Source: Topomyia yanbarensis (Eukaryota > Arthropoda > Insecta > Diptera > Culicidae). Taken from it: a stretch of DNA of 64,000 nt. A program made the translations under genes and the position numbers. Shown here piece by piece: positions 1 to 12,887 of the stretch. The first letter of the stretch is position 1, and each line of letters starts with the position of its first letter. The notes beneath the pieces are model-generated. The model made no database searches. It was given only the letters and a program-made list of their open reading frames with translations, and was not told the origin of the DNA. The stretch spans positions 4,616,501 to 4,680,500 of the forward strand of contig NC_080671.1 in the NCBI RefSeq assembly GCF_030247195.1, written 5' to 3'.

Positions 1-554
1 TGTTCTGTGTCGTTGTTTTCCTTACCCCTAACCTTACCACTTCCCCAATCCTTCCCATCAGGAAAATGATGAAAAGACGATTCTTGGCAAGGCACAGTTC
101 TCCGATCAACATCGGGCACGTGCCATTTGAGCCAGACGCTACTGATTCCTGATTCCTGATTGTTTGTATTTTGCAGCTATAATAAATTTATCTCTGGCGG
201 TAAATACCAGGTACTCTCGAAACCGTGGCGTTCCTTGCCCCGAGTCGTTCTTAAGCTTGCAATGGGATAATTTCGAATTCTTGCAATGTGCGAGTTGAAT
301 TTTCTTACATTTGCTTAGCTAAAATTTCTGGTTATGTTAATTTATAGAAAGCAATCTTACCAAATTTACCAAACTACACAAACAATTTTACCAAATTTAC
401 AGAACGTTGAACGTAGACTTACACGAACAATTTATTCGTGAATAGCATTAAAGAGTGAGAAACCCACAAAATCTGACGATAGTATGCCCCAACAGAAATC
501 AAAATAGATAAATAAGAATTGTTCGGTATTTTGTCCGTATTTAGTGTATCAAAA
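1..554. other. No feature recognised
   Basis: AT-rich sequence with no long open frame, splice-consistent exon or repeat shared with the rest of the window. Confidence 0.4.
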
Positions 555-1574
555 GGGGCCATACACTAATTACGTAAGGGAATATGGGGGGAGGGGGAGT
601 TTCAAAATATCTTACGAATTCTTATCTAAGGGGGAGGGAGGGTTTGTCCTTTCTTACGTAATATCATAAAACAAGTATAAAAAATGAAATCAATATGGAA
701 AATATTATCTGCATAAGAAAATGGTCCTATTTCTTATTTCTGCCATGAACATGTATATTTCACAAAACGAGCATATATTGTACATCATGGTCAAGGAAGG
801 GCGGAACTCAAATCAAAGTATTTTCCGGCAGGATATCATTTCTAAATTAGTTATGGAATATTATTGATTGCTGGCAGCGTGAGGAGCGACTTAATTGTCG
901 ATGGTGTTGGAGCAGTTACAACAATTTCTTGACTCTTGATGGTACATTGTTCTCGAGTCACCATATACCTTACAAGTTAGGAAGTGTTGATACCGTGTTA
1001 TTAGGCTAACATCCTTTTTTCAAATTTTCGCTTCCGCAAGGTAGCCGGAAAATGTTCTGTCATGCGATTGTCAAAGATCTTATAGACCGAATATTTGCAG
1101 AGTGTGAACTGTATTTGACTTCAAAAAAATTCGTAGATAGCCATCTACGAATTTTCTTCGGAGCTACGCGTACGATAAGCGTCACAGTTGGAACTCAGAA
1201 TTAATTCCCACCAGAAGAGATTTTACATCACAAGGAACTATTTCCGAATATAGCCAAGGACAAAATCGGAGTTTCTGAATATCTCCCAGCAGTTATTCTG
1301 AAATTTCTACTGGGCAAAATTAAGATGCTAATAAAATTACTGCTGATGATTAGAGTTGAATTTTGTCATTAATTTTTCTGGTAATAATTCTTTAAGTACC
1401 GTTTTCGCTATTTTTCTATTTAATGAATTATATGCTTTTCTAATTACGAAAATCATGATAAGATCTTACGTAGGGGGGAGGGGGAATTCACCAAAATCTT
1501 ACGAACTCTTATCAGGGGGAGAGGGGGAGGTTGAAAAGTTCTAAAAAAGCCTTACGTAATTATTGCATGGCCCC
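555..1574. mobile_element. Inverted-repeat element with GGGGCCAT...TTACGTAA ends
   Basis: It begins with GGGGCCATACACTAATTACG and ends with the inverted form at about 1550-1574. G-rich tracts (GGGGGGAGGGGGAG) flank ACGTAAGA motifs just inside both ends. There is no transposase frame. The right half (about 1038-1574) recurs at 1890-2432, and the left part (555-865 plus about 1016-1036) recurs inverted at 1567-1889. Confidence 0.65.
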
Positions 1575-2432
1575 CTAACGGAAGCGAAAATTCAACAAAA
1601 TTCCATAACTAATTTAGCAATTATATCCTTCCGCAAAACACTTCAATTCGAGGTCCGCCCTTCCTTGACCATTATGTACAATATGTGCTCGTTTTGGATA
1701 TACATCATGTTAATGGCAGAAATAAGAAATAGTATCATTTTCTAATGAAAAGAATATTTTCCTTATTGATTTCATTTTTCATACTTGTTTTATGATATTA
1801 CGTAAGAAAGGACAAACCCTCACTCCCTCTTATATAATGAATCTCCCCTTCCCCCCATATTCCCTTACGTAATTAGTGTATGGCCCCTAGGTATCCGGGA
1901 AATGTTCTATCATGTGATTGTCAAAGATCTTGTAGACCGAATATTTCCAGAGTGTGAACTGCATTTGACTTCAAAAAAATTCGAAGATGGCCATGTCGGG
2001 CTACGCGTACGATAAGCGTCACAGTTGGAACTCAGAATAAATTCACGCCAGAAGAGGTTTTACGTCACAAGGAAATAGATTCAAACGAAGTGGAATATAG
2101 CGAAGCAGACTATGTGGACCAAGTCAGAGTTTTTGAATATCTCCCAACAGTTATTCTGAAATTTCTACTGAGAAAAATTGAGATGCAAATTAAATTACTG
2201 CTAATGATTACAGTTAAATTTTGTCATTAATTTTCTTGTAATAATTCTATAAGTATCGTTTTCGCAATCTTAATATTTAATTAATTAAAAATGATTTTTA
2301 ATTGCGAAAATCATGATAAGATCTTACATAGGGGGGAGGGGGAGTTCACCAAAATCTTACGAACTGTTATCTGGGGGTAAGGGGGAGGTTGAAATGTTCT
2401 AAAAAAGCCTTACGTAATTAGTGCACGGCCCC
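1575..2432. mobile_element. Second, rearranged copy of the GGGGCCAT element
   Basis: 1575-1889 is an inverted, internally deleted copy of the left part of the neighbouring element and ends in TTACGTAATTAGTGTATGGC. 1890-2432 is a direct copy of its right half, with about 10% scattered differences and the same CTTACGTAATTAGTGCACGG terminus. The result looks like a head-to-head fusion of two copies. Confidence 0.6.
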
Positions 2433-3067
2433 TTAATTGTGCAAATTTTGGTACCGATCGGTTGTGTCTACGGACCTTCCAAAAATTTCAAAGTTTGTAT
2501 GGAAAATCGGTTAACATTGAAAATAAAATCTTAAAAAATCACCCCATCAATCAATTAATGAGTACAATATTTATTTCTAAAGGTATTCATCTACTGAACA
2601 CATTCGGGGAACATTATAAGTTTATGAAAATTCGCTGAGAAAAGTTATTAACTAAAGAAGCAGCATGTCTTCAAAACAAGTGGATTTTATTATTAATCAT
2701 AGCAACCCTGTTTGAAAAGTTCCATCGTTATACAAGTGTAAACTAGACTTGCCACGCACCGCTCGCGTATGGCAGATACAGCTATTCAAACAGGGTTGCT
2801 ATGATTAATAATAAAATCCACTTGTTTTAAAGACATGCTGCTTCTTTAGTTAATAACTTTTCTCAGCGAATTTTCATAAACTTATAATATTCCCCGAATG
2901 TGTTCAGTAGATGAATACCTTTAGAAATAAATATTGTACTCATTAATTGATTGATTGGGTGATTTTTTAAGATTTTATTTTCAATGTTAACCGATTTTCC
3001 ATATAAACTTTGAAATTTTTGGAAGGTCCGTAGACACAACCGATCGGTACCAAAATTTGCACAATTA
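2433..3067. mobile_element. Foldback element with 284-bp near-perfect arms
   Basis: The left arm 2433-2716 and right arm 2785-3067 are almost perfect inverted repeats around a 68-bp spacer. Termini read TTAATTGTGCAAATTTTGG. No gene lies inside; the minus-strand 71-codon frame at 2863-3078 is only arm sequence. It abuts the preceding element at its GGCCCC end. Confidence 0.85.
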
Positions 3068-3535
3068 CTAAGGGCCATAACAGGAATCAGTAAAGCCTGG
3101 TGGAGCTAAAAGTCAAAAATTGAACTAGTCTAATGCATACCGCGGTTTTTGGGGTGCAGATTACGATTTTGATGTCAGATTTTCAAAATTCAAAATGGCG
3201 GATGCAAAATGTCCGACATTTTAATCTAAATGTAAGTAAATTTTCACGAATGAAGATTTAATGGTTCCAGTGCATGCCAATAACGTTTATTATTTATCAC
3301 TTCCTTGGTGAGGGTTCTTCTGGCTCTCAAACCGCGCGCTGCCAGGGAGTCTGCTTCAGCGTTCCTCTGTATGGCACAGTGTCCGGGGATCCAACCATCC
3401 AAATGTCCATCCAATCACCATCCAAACGGTAAGTTAATCGGCTTCGATCTTTATTGCCTAGACAAAAAGGTATCATGACAACAGACTATCGGCTCTTCAA
3501 ATTCTAGAAATGTGCCATATTTCCAGTGAAGGTTC
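3068..3535. other. No gene recognised
   Basis: No coding signal. The sequence near 3290-3430 (a CTTCAGCGTTCCTCTGTATG stretch and the bases after it) is reminiscent, on the minus strand, of RNase H-type LINE sequence, but I cannot support a call. Confidence 0.3.
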
Positions 3536-3815
3536 AACCACAGATAACAGACGTTTAGGCTAGAACAAAATTTCTTCAAAAACCTGTGTAAACTTTCAAA
3601 TTGATAAACGTTGGAAATCCGTGTTTCACTATTGCCATCTGCGCAACTGTTTGCTTCACATGTTTGACAGCTTCACTCTAACTGCATTGTATCGATCACT
3701 GCGCCATCTGCAAACGTTTGCCAAACGTGTTTCAGACGTCTGATTTATTCGGAATTTCAGTAGCGGGTATTTACACACGATTCAAATCGAGCCTAAACGT
3801 CTGTTATCTGTGGTT
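3536..3815. mobile_element. 280-bp MITE with 26-bp perfect terminal inverted repeats
   Basis: The ends are AACCACAGATAACAGACGTT plus six further bases, perfectly inverted at 3790-3815. No coding content. A possible TCA duplication flanks it. One end of another copy lies inverted at about 4582-4665. Confidence 0.8.
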
Positions 3816-3924
3816 CAACTATCAATTTCAGAACCGACACAAATAATTTGAACGCAGCATACTCTGGTGTGTTGCATTCCCTCTCGCATTAAGCATAACC
3901 ATACTCGCTCTTTCTCTCATTGTT

Positions 3925-3947
3925 TCTCTCTCTCTCTCTCTCTCTGC
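3925..3947. repeat. (TC)n microsatellite
   Basis: A run of about eleven TC dinucleotides just downstream of the MITE at 3536-3815. Confidence 0.9.
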
Positions 3948-4639
3948 GGATTCATCCCATCTGTCAAATTTTCGTTTCTACTACCATCTGTTCCGTACCA
4001 AGTCGATAATTACACCCACTTTTGCTTTATTGAAACATTTCGTTGCTCAGTCTGCTAATGATGTGCGCGGGGTTCCTTTATGTAAGCTTTCCGATAAATT
4101 AAATATTTCCGTTTAAAATTAATTTTCTACCAAACTTAATGATATTACAGTGTAGAGTAGCGTGTTGCGTTTTGAGATTTCCTGTTCAAAAGCATTTGAC
4201 TCTGCGATATTATTGTAACCGTTGTAAGTAATTCTGTACTGTTTGTAAATCTGCGATTGTTTTATGTTATCAAGTTGTTAATTGTAGTTTTGCCCTGAAG
4301 ATGAAAGCGTAGTAGACCTTTGAAACGTAGGCGATAGACAAAATAAATATTAGCTAAAACCGTGACCAAAAGCCATCTCCATCTGTTCTAGACAAAAGGG
4401 TATCGGAACTGGCCGCTCTCGTGTAATAAATTAAACTGTCGCTTTGAAATGACAACAGCAAGTAGCAACTTGCCACTGGTCGGCGCTTCGATCGGCCAGC
4501 AATCGCTATGCGGGACTTGTGTGCAAACTTGGATACAATGGTGACTCACGCATGCGAACCTGTATGCGATGGTGATTTTCAACGTATTTTCAATTAAATG
4601 TTTACACAGGTTTTTTGGGAAAGTTTGTTCTAGCTTATA
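3948..4639. other. Intergenic; end fragment of a MITE
   Basis: No gene. 4270-4370 (CCTGAAGATGAAAGCGTAG, then AAACGTAGGCGATAGACAAA) resembles a transposon 3' end but is not assignable. 4582-4665 is one end of the family at 3536-3815, in reverse. Confidence 0.35.
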
Positions 4640-6420
4640 TGTCTGTTTTCTGTATCGGAGTGCATGGGACAGGGATATGTCAATGTTGGTAGGTTGAGCC
4701 AGTGGCGGATCTAGGGGGAGGGTCCTGGGGGTCCAGACCCCCTCCGAAATTATTTTACTTGTTGAGAAATTTTAAATGAGTTTCAATTTTATATTAGTTT
4801 CAAACTCAAAATTATTCCAAACCAAATTTGACCAACAAAACTGACATTCATTACATAAGATTATGATGTATGTATTACGAATTGTACAATCTTCATTTTA
4901 AAATCAAAATTTCGGACCCCTCCCGAATTTTTTTCTGGATCCGCCTCTGGGTTGAGCGTTTCAAGGACGGAGCCATATACGATGCATCCAGGCGAGTGGG
5001 GGTAGGGCGGATCCCGAGAACTCCGCGTATACTTCTCGAGCTGTTTTCGTTGCAGATTCGTCAGCTCCGTAAATCCGTTCGAGGACGTTCAGTGCACACC
5101 GGAGGATCACTAGGGCGATTCTCTAGCGGAATGGTAGGACGCCGGCCTCTACACAGACGCTTTCCGTTGGTGTGCTAGGCAGTAGCTTCGATGCGGTTCG
5201 GATGAATCCGTAGTAGAGTGGGGCCAGGAAGTGGTTTATCCCTTCTGTGTTTTTTTTCGGTGATATCTATTCCATAATATATCCGGCTATGGATGAGTGC
5301 TTCACTTATTTGGAGTGCAGTATTCCTATTGCACTTCTGGTGCAGGGTACATATGGTTTGTATCAGTCTTTTGTGGCTGATGGATTCGCTTTTCACCCTC
5401 CGAAAGTCGAGAGGAAAAGAAGTTTTCCGGTCCAGTGTGACTCTAAGGATAATCGGTTCCTTTTTGTAGGTTATTGGAGAATTGGCTATTTGGATCAGGC
5501 GGTCGGTGGTTCGCTGGAGTGCGGGGCAAAGGTGGGTTTAAAAGCTTTCAGATGTGGAAAGCCGAAATCCGATCGAGGTTGCCCACTTGAAGATGGCATT
5601 GACTGCGGTTTGTAGTTTAATGCGGGTTCGGCACATGGTTCTTTCCGTCACAACCACTACTATGTCGTCGGCGCAGATGAAGATTAATATACCCTTGGGG
5701 AGGATGGCAAATATGGAGTTCATGCAGATGAGGAAAATGGTGACCACCAGGACGGATCCCTGGGATACTCTGTTTTTTTCAGTATTAGTTCCGCGCTTGC
5801 TGCAGTTTTGTAGGAAGCGCTGTATGTAGAGGCCAAGGTTACTTCGAATTCCCCAGCGGTCAAGTTGCCGAAGTATCCCTTCTCGCCATACGGTGTTGTA
5901 TGCCTTACCAATATTAAGGGCGGCAATGTCGATGTGTAGGGCAATACTTTTGGCCTGGTCAAGGGTTTCCCCCAGAGATGCCAGGTACGAACCAGTGCCC
6001 TTCCTTTTCCGGAAGGCGTGCTGCCGGCTGTCCAGCAGCTGGCATTGTTCGAGTATGGTTGTTAACCTTCTATTGATCATTTGCTCAATGGTTTTATCAA
6101 CGCAGGGAAGAAAACTGATGGGTGGGAAGTCTTTGGCCGTGCGAGTGCCCTGAACCTTTTTGGATACCGGGACCGCCAGGGCCGTTTGCCACTAATCCGC
6201 GAGGGCCCTCCCAGATGTGGTTGTAGCACTGAAGGACGTCTCTTATTCCGTGTGGTGGCAGGTTCCTGACCAGCGGGTATCCGATGTTGTCAATCCCGGT
6301 AACTTTTTCTCTCTCCTGGCTGAGGGAGGGTGAGTTCTGAATCGGAGAAGGGCTGGATCCACTCTGGCGAAGAGTCGGGGGAGAATGTTACGGGGAAGCC
6401 ACCAGTAAGCTTTTTTGGCC
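4640..6420 (-). pseudogene. Decayed LINE: reverse transcriptase and connection domain
   Basis: Reading the minus strand from about 6410: an RT start like GIDNIGYPLVRNLP, a frameshifted stretch, then the open frame 6080-5538 (RQHAFRKRKGTGSYLASLGE, a degraded AALNIGKAYNTVW motif B, and the catalytic box as CADD). The frame at 5396-5175 (TALQISEALIHSRIYYGIDI) is the RT thumb. 5170-4960 continues with a SVCVEAGVLPFR-like linker. Several frameshifts and stops break it. It belongs to the same broad clade (I/LOA-like) as the copy at 61467-64000. A 250-bp MITE at 4700-4949 interrupts it. Not functional. Confidence 0.8.
4700..4949. mobile_element. 250-bp hAT-like MITE with a perfect 8-bp target duplication
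   Basis: Termini are CAGTGGCGGATCTAGGGGG and its inverse (GGATCCGCCTCTG). GGTTGAGC is duplicated exactly at 4692-4699 and 4950-4957. An 8-bp duplication and CAGxG-type ends fit hAT-derived elements. It lies inside the decayed LINE, so it is younger than that insertion. A related fragment lies at about 12950-13010. Confidence 0.85.
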
Positions 6421-7539
6421 TGGAACTAGGGGGGGGGGGTAGTAGCGATGCGGTTGCAGAGAGCAAGGAAAAGTATCATCCCAGTTCGATTTCTAACGTC
6501 AACAAAACCGTTTTCGTTCTTATAACTTTTCACGTATTCTTTTGCTGAATAAATACCGTGCATAGTGGTTGTAAGAAGTCTGTTGTGCATTTTTGTCTCA
6601 GCCAGACCTTTTGTGGAAAATTTTCGTTCTATTGTACTATCCAGACAACAGTAGATAGCAACTAGCATAGCATAGCACGAACACCTGCACAAATCCTGCA
6701 GAATTGAGCATATCCATTGCCATATGAAGCCTCGTCACGATCTACAATGACGTAGACCCGCTCAACTCCACATAGCTGACCACGTCCTTACAAGCGTTTT
6801 TATTTTATAATAGTCCTATCATCTACTTTAGGAAAACGCTCGGAACCGAAACAGTTTTCATAGATGACGGAGATATCAAAAGGCGAAAAAATGTTATTGC
6901 TAGATACAGGATATTTGAAATATTTGGAAAAGGTACATGAAACAGCCTCACCGGTATCCAGCATGCGAAGATTCTTTCTATATCCTATGTATTGCCAAAA
7001 ACACGTTCCACGTCACTTCCGGAAGTGTAATGGGCTACACGTCACTTTCTCTACAACTCAGTTTGATGACCGGAACGCACCTTTCACTTGACTTCGTGCA
7101 AATTGTACTTCGATGAAACCGCATTTAGAATTGCAGGTTCTATTATTTAATCTGGTAAACCACAAACGGTCCAATCGAAAAATCACAGTTGAAAGACGAT
7201 GAAAACTAAATTTTTCACGGAGAGCGAAAATTACTTGTGTCTGCAGTCAACGATTGCTGCGATCATTCCAGGCAACAGTAGATACCAACTCACTCCAAAA
7301 TTGAATCCCTCTTCGAAACCTGTTCTAGTATCCCAATTTATATACATTACTTCCCAGAATTCGTCATCTATATCATGAAGTCGACAAAAATCTGCAAGCA
7401 ATTTAAATATCTGCAAAATATCTGGAGTCGGAAAAAAGCTGCAGTATAATTTAAAAATCTGCAGATTTGCAGACATATCTTCAAACCTGGTATCCCAGGG
7501 ATGACACATGTTCTTGTAAGTTGTCTTTGAAACAATACT
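6421..7539. other. No gene recognised
   Basis: Contains a poly-G run at about 6428-6437 and degenerate CTGCAAATCTGCAGATTT-like repeat sequence at about 7370-7500. No supported coding region. Confidence 0.35.
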
Positions 7540-7775
7540 TAAAATGTCTGTAAAAGTCTGTAGATGGTTATGTCAATCCTAGTTGCAATCAAACATTCTA
7601 GATAGAAAACAGAATACAATTTTGAGTTAAGCACTCGTGTCAGTAATTTTAGAGAAAATTTGCCTCTTAATGTTTCAAAATTCTGGAGATGTCTGGATCT
7701 GACATAATGTTTATAAATGATTTTCAAAAGTCCGTAAAATGCAGACAAGTCTGCACATCAGGCATAGCTGACGTT
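7540..7775. repeat. Dispersed repeat shared with 49378-50093
   Basis: AAAAGTCTGTAGATGGTTA and AGACAAGTCTGCACATCAGG match the left and right parts of the repeat near 49430 and 50060, allowing for divergence. No coding content. Confidence 0.5.
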
Positions 7776-8814
7776 GTAGCACCTATAAACTTACAAACGC
7801 GGTGTCAAGCATTAACCTACCGCTCGCGCGATCATGAATCGGTCGCGTCCGGAAGCCTCTACCCCCGGTCCTAGCAACCTTTCAAATGGTTAGGCGTTTA
7901 TGCAAAGTTAGTAGAGGAACTTATTTTAAGAAATTTTGTCGAAGATACAAAATAAATATCTGTTAAGAAAAAAAAGTGAAAGAGTGAGACAGAAGTAAGT
8001 ATCGAGATACCCACTTACAAGAGTGATTTTGCTATAACTGTGTTTGTTTGTTTTGTGACATTTTTTCAATGTGCTAGAAAGTTGTAGATGCTTTAAATAC
8101 ACATTTTTGTGGAACATTGCAAGTCGCTATTTCTGGATACTTTTATTCTATTCTATTCTATTTTAACACTTACACAGCCAGTATTGGAAAGCATCCTGGA
8201 AAACACTGTAGTTATTTTGTAGTGTTTTTCTTGTCAATATTAATATTTGAAGCATATTTTCATATGTCGCAAATATTAAAACGGCCAGGCCTACTGTGCA
8301 GAGTTGGGTTTGAAGATGTTTCAAAATTAGACGGCAATTAAATTATTCATTTGATGAATAAGTCAATTAACGAATTGTTTTGAATCTTAAAGGAGGAAGA
8401 AACGAGGACAACCGTACCGACCGTTTCAGTTTAAAGGGGAAATAATAATAATAATAATAATCATAAAAAAATCGTTGGGAGTGACTCGGATAAGAAGGTA
8501 AGTGTCACTCCTTTGGTCCTTTGGGATAGGACAGAGGTATTTACACCTTGCCCTGGCTAATAAGCCTTGGTTAAAGCGCCTTTACTCGCTCTCGCTTTTT
8601 CTATATACCTTTAGCAGCTAAACTTATTGTCTTTCTGTTCAGCACTATATGCCCTATCAATACGCGTATATCTCATAGGAGAATCAATTGAATTTCTGAG
8701 TTTAAATAAGCTTTTTAACTTTGGAATTTTTCCCCTTAGTGCGGTAAAAACTGTTTTTTTCCATTAAGGAGAAAATTGTTTAAAACCATCTTTGCGCGTG
8801 AAAATCATAACATT
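7776..8814. other. No gene recognised; (AAT)n at 8443-8462
   Basis: The stretch has only a short (AAT)6-like microsatellite and unassigned AT-rich sequence. Confidence 0.4.
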
Positions 8815-9021
8815 AATATTTGCGTCTCGACTTTGTCTCATCAGAAACAGACACTAACTTAGTCACAGAACTAAGCTAACGCCGGAACTACGCTAGCCTA
8901 AAACACGGAGACACAATTTGTGTTCCTGAGCAAACCCTTAGTCAAGCGGGATGTCCCGCAAGAAAATCCGGCGCTATGTTAGTGTCGGATTCTGATGAGA
9001 CGAAGTCGAAATGCAAATATT
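8815..9021. mobile_element. 207-bp MITE with long terminal inverted repeats
   Basis: 8815-8858 and 8978-9021 are inverted copies (AATATTTGCG, then TCGACTTTGTCTCATCAGAA, then GACACTAAC). The right end reads CTGATGAGACGAAGTCGAAA. A second family member is at 33115-33298. No open frame. Confidence 0.75.
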
Positions 9022-10454
9022 ATAACTAATTTAAGCTTTTTTATAGTTTTAAATGAAACAATTTACTTTTACTGTACCATAGTAATACAAATCTAATCTA
9101 AATCGAAATGACAAAAGACTTTTGGGCATAAACACTGTTCCATTGTTCGTAATATCCGCTCAACAAACGGAAATTATGCTTATCGAATGGCAGCACACTA
9201 ACTACATTGTGGTAATCGAGCAGAAGTAATTATTTGAGATGTGAGAGCTGATTGCCATTGCCGAGCGCGGTAAAAATACTAAACAAAACTCGTCATCAAA
9301 GATTGGCCGAGTCTTGGCGGAAAAGGCATGGTCATGCGATGGACTTCTCAGCACGAAGAAGTTGATTATTTGTTGTACCTCCTCAAGCAGAAAGAGCAAG
9401 GACGACCAGTGGAAGTTCACCCAGTTTACGTGGAAATGAAGTAACAGAAGAAAACGAAATGCTCTATCTACTCATGGAATCGCTCCATTTGAGTTTCCTG
9501 TTCGCGAGCCAAGTTCCTACCGCTGCTGCTGCTGCGTGCTACCACCTTCGATATTAAATGCTACCAAGACCAGCGACGATTAAACCAATCACTATATAGA
9601 CCCCTCATCACAGCTACCGTAACTACCGTGCACTTCTGCTGTGATAGTATGGAAGCAACGCCTTTCCGTGGTTGGAGCATATTATCCATATGACCTTTCC
9701 AGGTGGAAGTTTCTTTCTAGGCCGAGCCCTTTCGATGACTGTTGGTTACAATTTTAAACCTTTTAAAGCATCGACGGAATTGTAACGATAAAATCAGCTA
9801 CACAGCAAAACAATCACTGATTCGGTTCCGGTTGCAATGGTTTGAAACGACAAAGACGTGTGCTTAATTCATTAGCTTCTAACCTTTCGGTAGACTGTTT
9901 GGCTACTATAAAAAAATTAAAAATAAAACTTTGTATTGTACGCTGAGCCAGATTATTTCAACTCAAAAACTTACTTTTTGTTATTAGCACAGCAAGCCTT
10001 GGAAAATGCATTTCGTTGTGGAACTTGACCTTCTGTATCGACAGTGCTACGATCCGAAACCTTCCTGGTTGAGTTTTTATTATATATTATGTTTCAATTC
10101 ACGGCTTCAGTGAGTCAGTCTCGCCGCAAAACTGTGTACAGTATTCTACCATTACAACACGAAATTCCACCGAAAGAATCTACGTCGCAACTCAAGCGCA
10201 TCCATACACACACAGAGACATTATTAGGGCGACACAAACAATGATATAGTAAGAGCCTCGATTATCTCACAGAATACAACTAATGTATTTACACTTCCAT
10301 CATAGGGGGTAATATATTTTATGGACGTAACTTACATAATGCGAGTCTTTGTTCATGACACCCACGTACTACTGTAATAGCTGTTTGTGTATAAGGGATT
10401 TATATCCCGCGAGAGTGCGAATCGTAGCAAGCCTTTTCGCTGGCTAATTTTTCA
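9022..10454. other. No gene recognised
   Basis: Mixed-composition sequence. A plus-strand frame near 9230-9430 is open for about 60 codons, but no splice structure supports it. No repeats were recognised. Confidence 0.35.
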
Positions 10455-10520
10455 GGCACGTAGCCAGAGGGGGGGCTAGGGGGCTAAAGCCTCTCCCGAA
10501 TTTTTTCAAAAATAAATTTA
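10455..10520. mobile_element. End fragment of a CAGGCACGTAGCCAG element
   Basis: CAGGCACGTAGCCAGAGGGGG here and the inverted form near 21715-21752 (AATCCTGGCTACGGGCCTG) are opposite ends of one family, stranded in different places. Neither copy is complete. Confidence 0.45.
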
Positions 10521-12887
10521 AAAAACCGAATACTTTTAACAAAATTTGTTGCTGATTTGGTTTGAACAAATTATTGAGAAAAAGTTGAAGAAGGCTATTT
10601 ATAACCACCAAAGGCAATGGTCACGAAATTCAGTGTACTTTATGCTTTTGCTCGAGCCAGTGCGAAGCGAACGACAAAAATAGTAACTTTTATATTGTGT
10701 GCCTTGTCTGAAGAATAAAATAAACTGTTACTATAATTGTTGCTGTAGTAATCTATCGAGATCAGTGAGTAGCAGAAGCAAGAAGTGTTACTCCAGCCAA
10801 ATATGGTGATTATAAAATTATTGATGATTGGCATAGGACCGACCATTCATAATGTGGAACATTTCCTGAAGGTGTAAATGGAGGTTAGACTTTCGGAAGC
10901 CGCCTTTATCGAGTTCTACCGCATGTCAGGCATTAATTAGCCTAGACGAAACCATTCATTTCGATCAACTTAAAACACATGGTTGTGTGTGAGAATGTTA
11001 TAATTAAAATCCTCCTATATATGGACGATTAGAAAATTAATGTTCCGCTACAAGATCGGATACCGCTTACTCGCAGATTAATGTCACATTTGGGAGAAAT
11101 GGAATCCATTCGGAAGGGCAATTATTGAGGGCGAGAAGCAAGGAAGAAATCAGATATTCGCAAACATAAAGACAGCAACTACAATGATGACACGGAAATG
11201 TACATAGTTGGTGAGGAAAAAAATATTTCCGTGCAATGACTAAGCGCTTGCGCGAGATCTGCCAGGCATATATTTAAACTCGTTATATAAATGTTATTGT
11301 TTACATAAGGAAATATATAACAGACCCACGACCCCGTTTGTTATTTTTAAACGATAAGTTTTTGAATTTCACACAATTTTGAATTTCTGTATTAGGTCAG
11401 CGCACACTGTGCACTCTGTACTCTGTACTGTGCTACACAAAAAGTATTTCAATTTGTCTGAGAACGATTCAGCCGAGAAGACACTTTTTTCGCGTCATTT
11501 TAACGCAATACCATTTTTATTGACGCTTCCTTTCATTTTACGAGTAATTCGTTCCGTATTAATACACTGTTAATCCATAAACCCGTGATATCTGCAAAAA
11601 ACGTGTAAAAGTGGTAAAACAATAGGCAATCACGAAGGGCGGCTAAAATGTTGGGACTGATTGAATCTATAAGCCAATAAGTTGGGATAAGTGTTTCGAT
11701 TTTATGTCTTCAGTATGTGACAGTCTTTCGTTCTGTTTTTGCTCGTCATGGAATAAAATGAGAGAGATAATCTTAAATAAGAAAGAAATGAGAGGGAAAA
11801 AATCAACCAATCGAAATCGATTCAAGATCACTCTTCTATCTTTTATCTTTTATACACTCACCACGAATGCTTTCGGTATTGCGCGCTGATCTTCTCATTT
11901 CATCTTCGTTATCCGTACAACTTTGATGCGTTAGGTGCAACAACTTTAATTGAAACTTTTTCCCAAATAGTGGTAAAACAAACCTGTAATCAGACAAACA
12001 TTACAACTTTCTTCAAGAAGTTATACATCTCTTCCAATCTTGATGATGATTGTAAAAAAATCAAGCGCTATTTATTTTTATTCAAAAACAAACCAATCAC
12101 TGAGCAGATGAGTGTCCACATATTTGTGTAACGAATTGAAAAAAAAGTTTCGCTAAAGTTTCACAGGAAACGGATAATTTGCTGTAATTTAAGAACAGAC
12201 AACTCTAAAAGAAAGCCTCTTCGGCAAATTAGATGTAAGTGCGATGTGTTCTCTTCCATGTGTCGGAAGCAAGTGATGCTGAAATTATTAAGCTTATAAG
12301 TTTAAAGTTTCTAGTTATTTTGGTGGTGTCATCAATGTTATATTTACCAAATTTTACGTAAATTAGAAGCATTCGTTAATCAGTGCTAACTAATTTTCCT
12401 TCGATTAGTGAACAAGTTCTGAGCAGTTTCGCTCAGTAGATTAAATTCTGGATAGTTTCCATTAGTAGATTAAATCATTGAAATATATATTTTACATTGT
12501 CCAAAAACCCATGAATTGCGAAATAAAACCTTCAAATGTTCAATAATATTAACAATTAATATTTACTTAATTTAGGTAATCTTCTCAAGTTCCAACGGTT
12601 TTGCAAGATCGCTGAAAGTCAATAAAGCTAAGGTTCTTATTCTTGCTTTGTGGTGAAATCAGTAGTTTTTTGCACTCACTTTACATTTTGACTTTTACTA
12701 TAGTTTCATGGACCTAGGAAAATCAGTCTACGATATTTTTAATTCGTAAGTCCAATGATATAAAAAGTATCTAAACAGAATCTACTTAAATAGATAAATA
12801 AATAGTTATTCTCACTTGCCTGATAATATTGTCGAAGACAGTCTTCAGACTCATTCTCCACGAGAGTAAAATGAAAAAAAAAATCTG
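10521..12887. other. No gene recognised
   Basis: About 2.4 kb of AT-rich DNA with only short chance frames. I see no splice-consistent exons and no copies of the window's repeat families. Confidence 0.4.
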
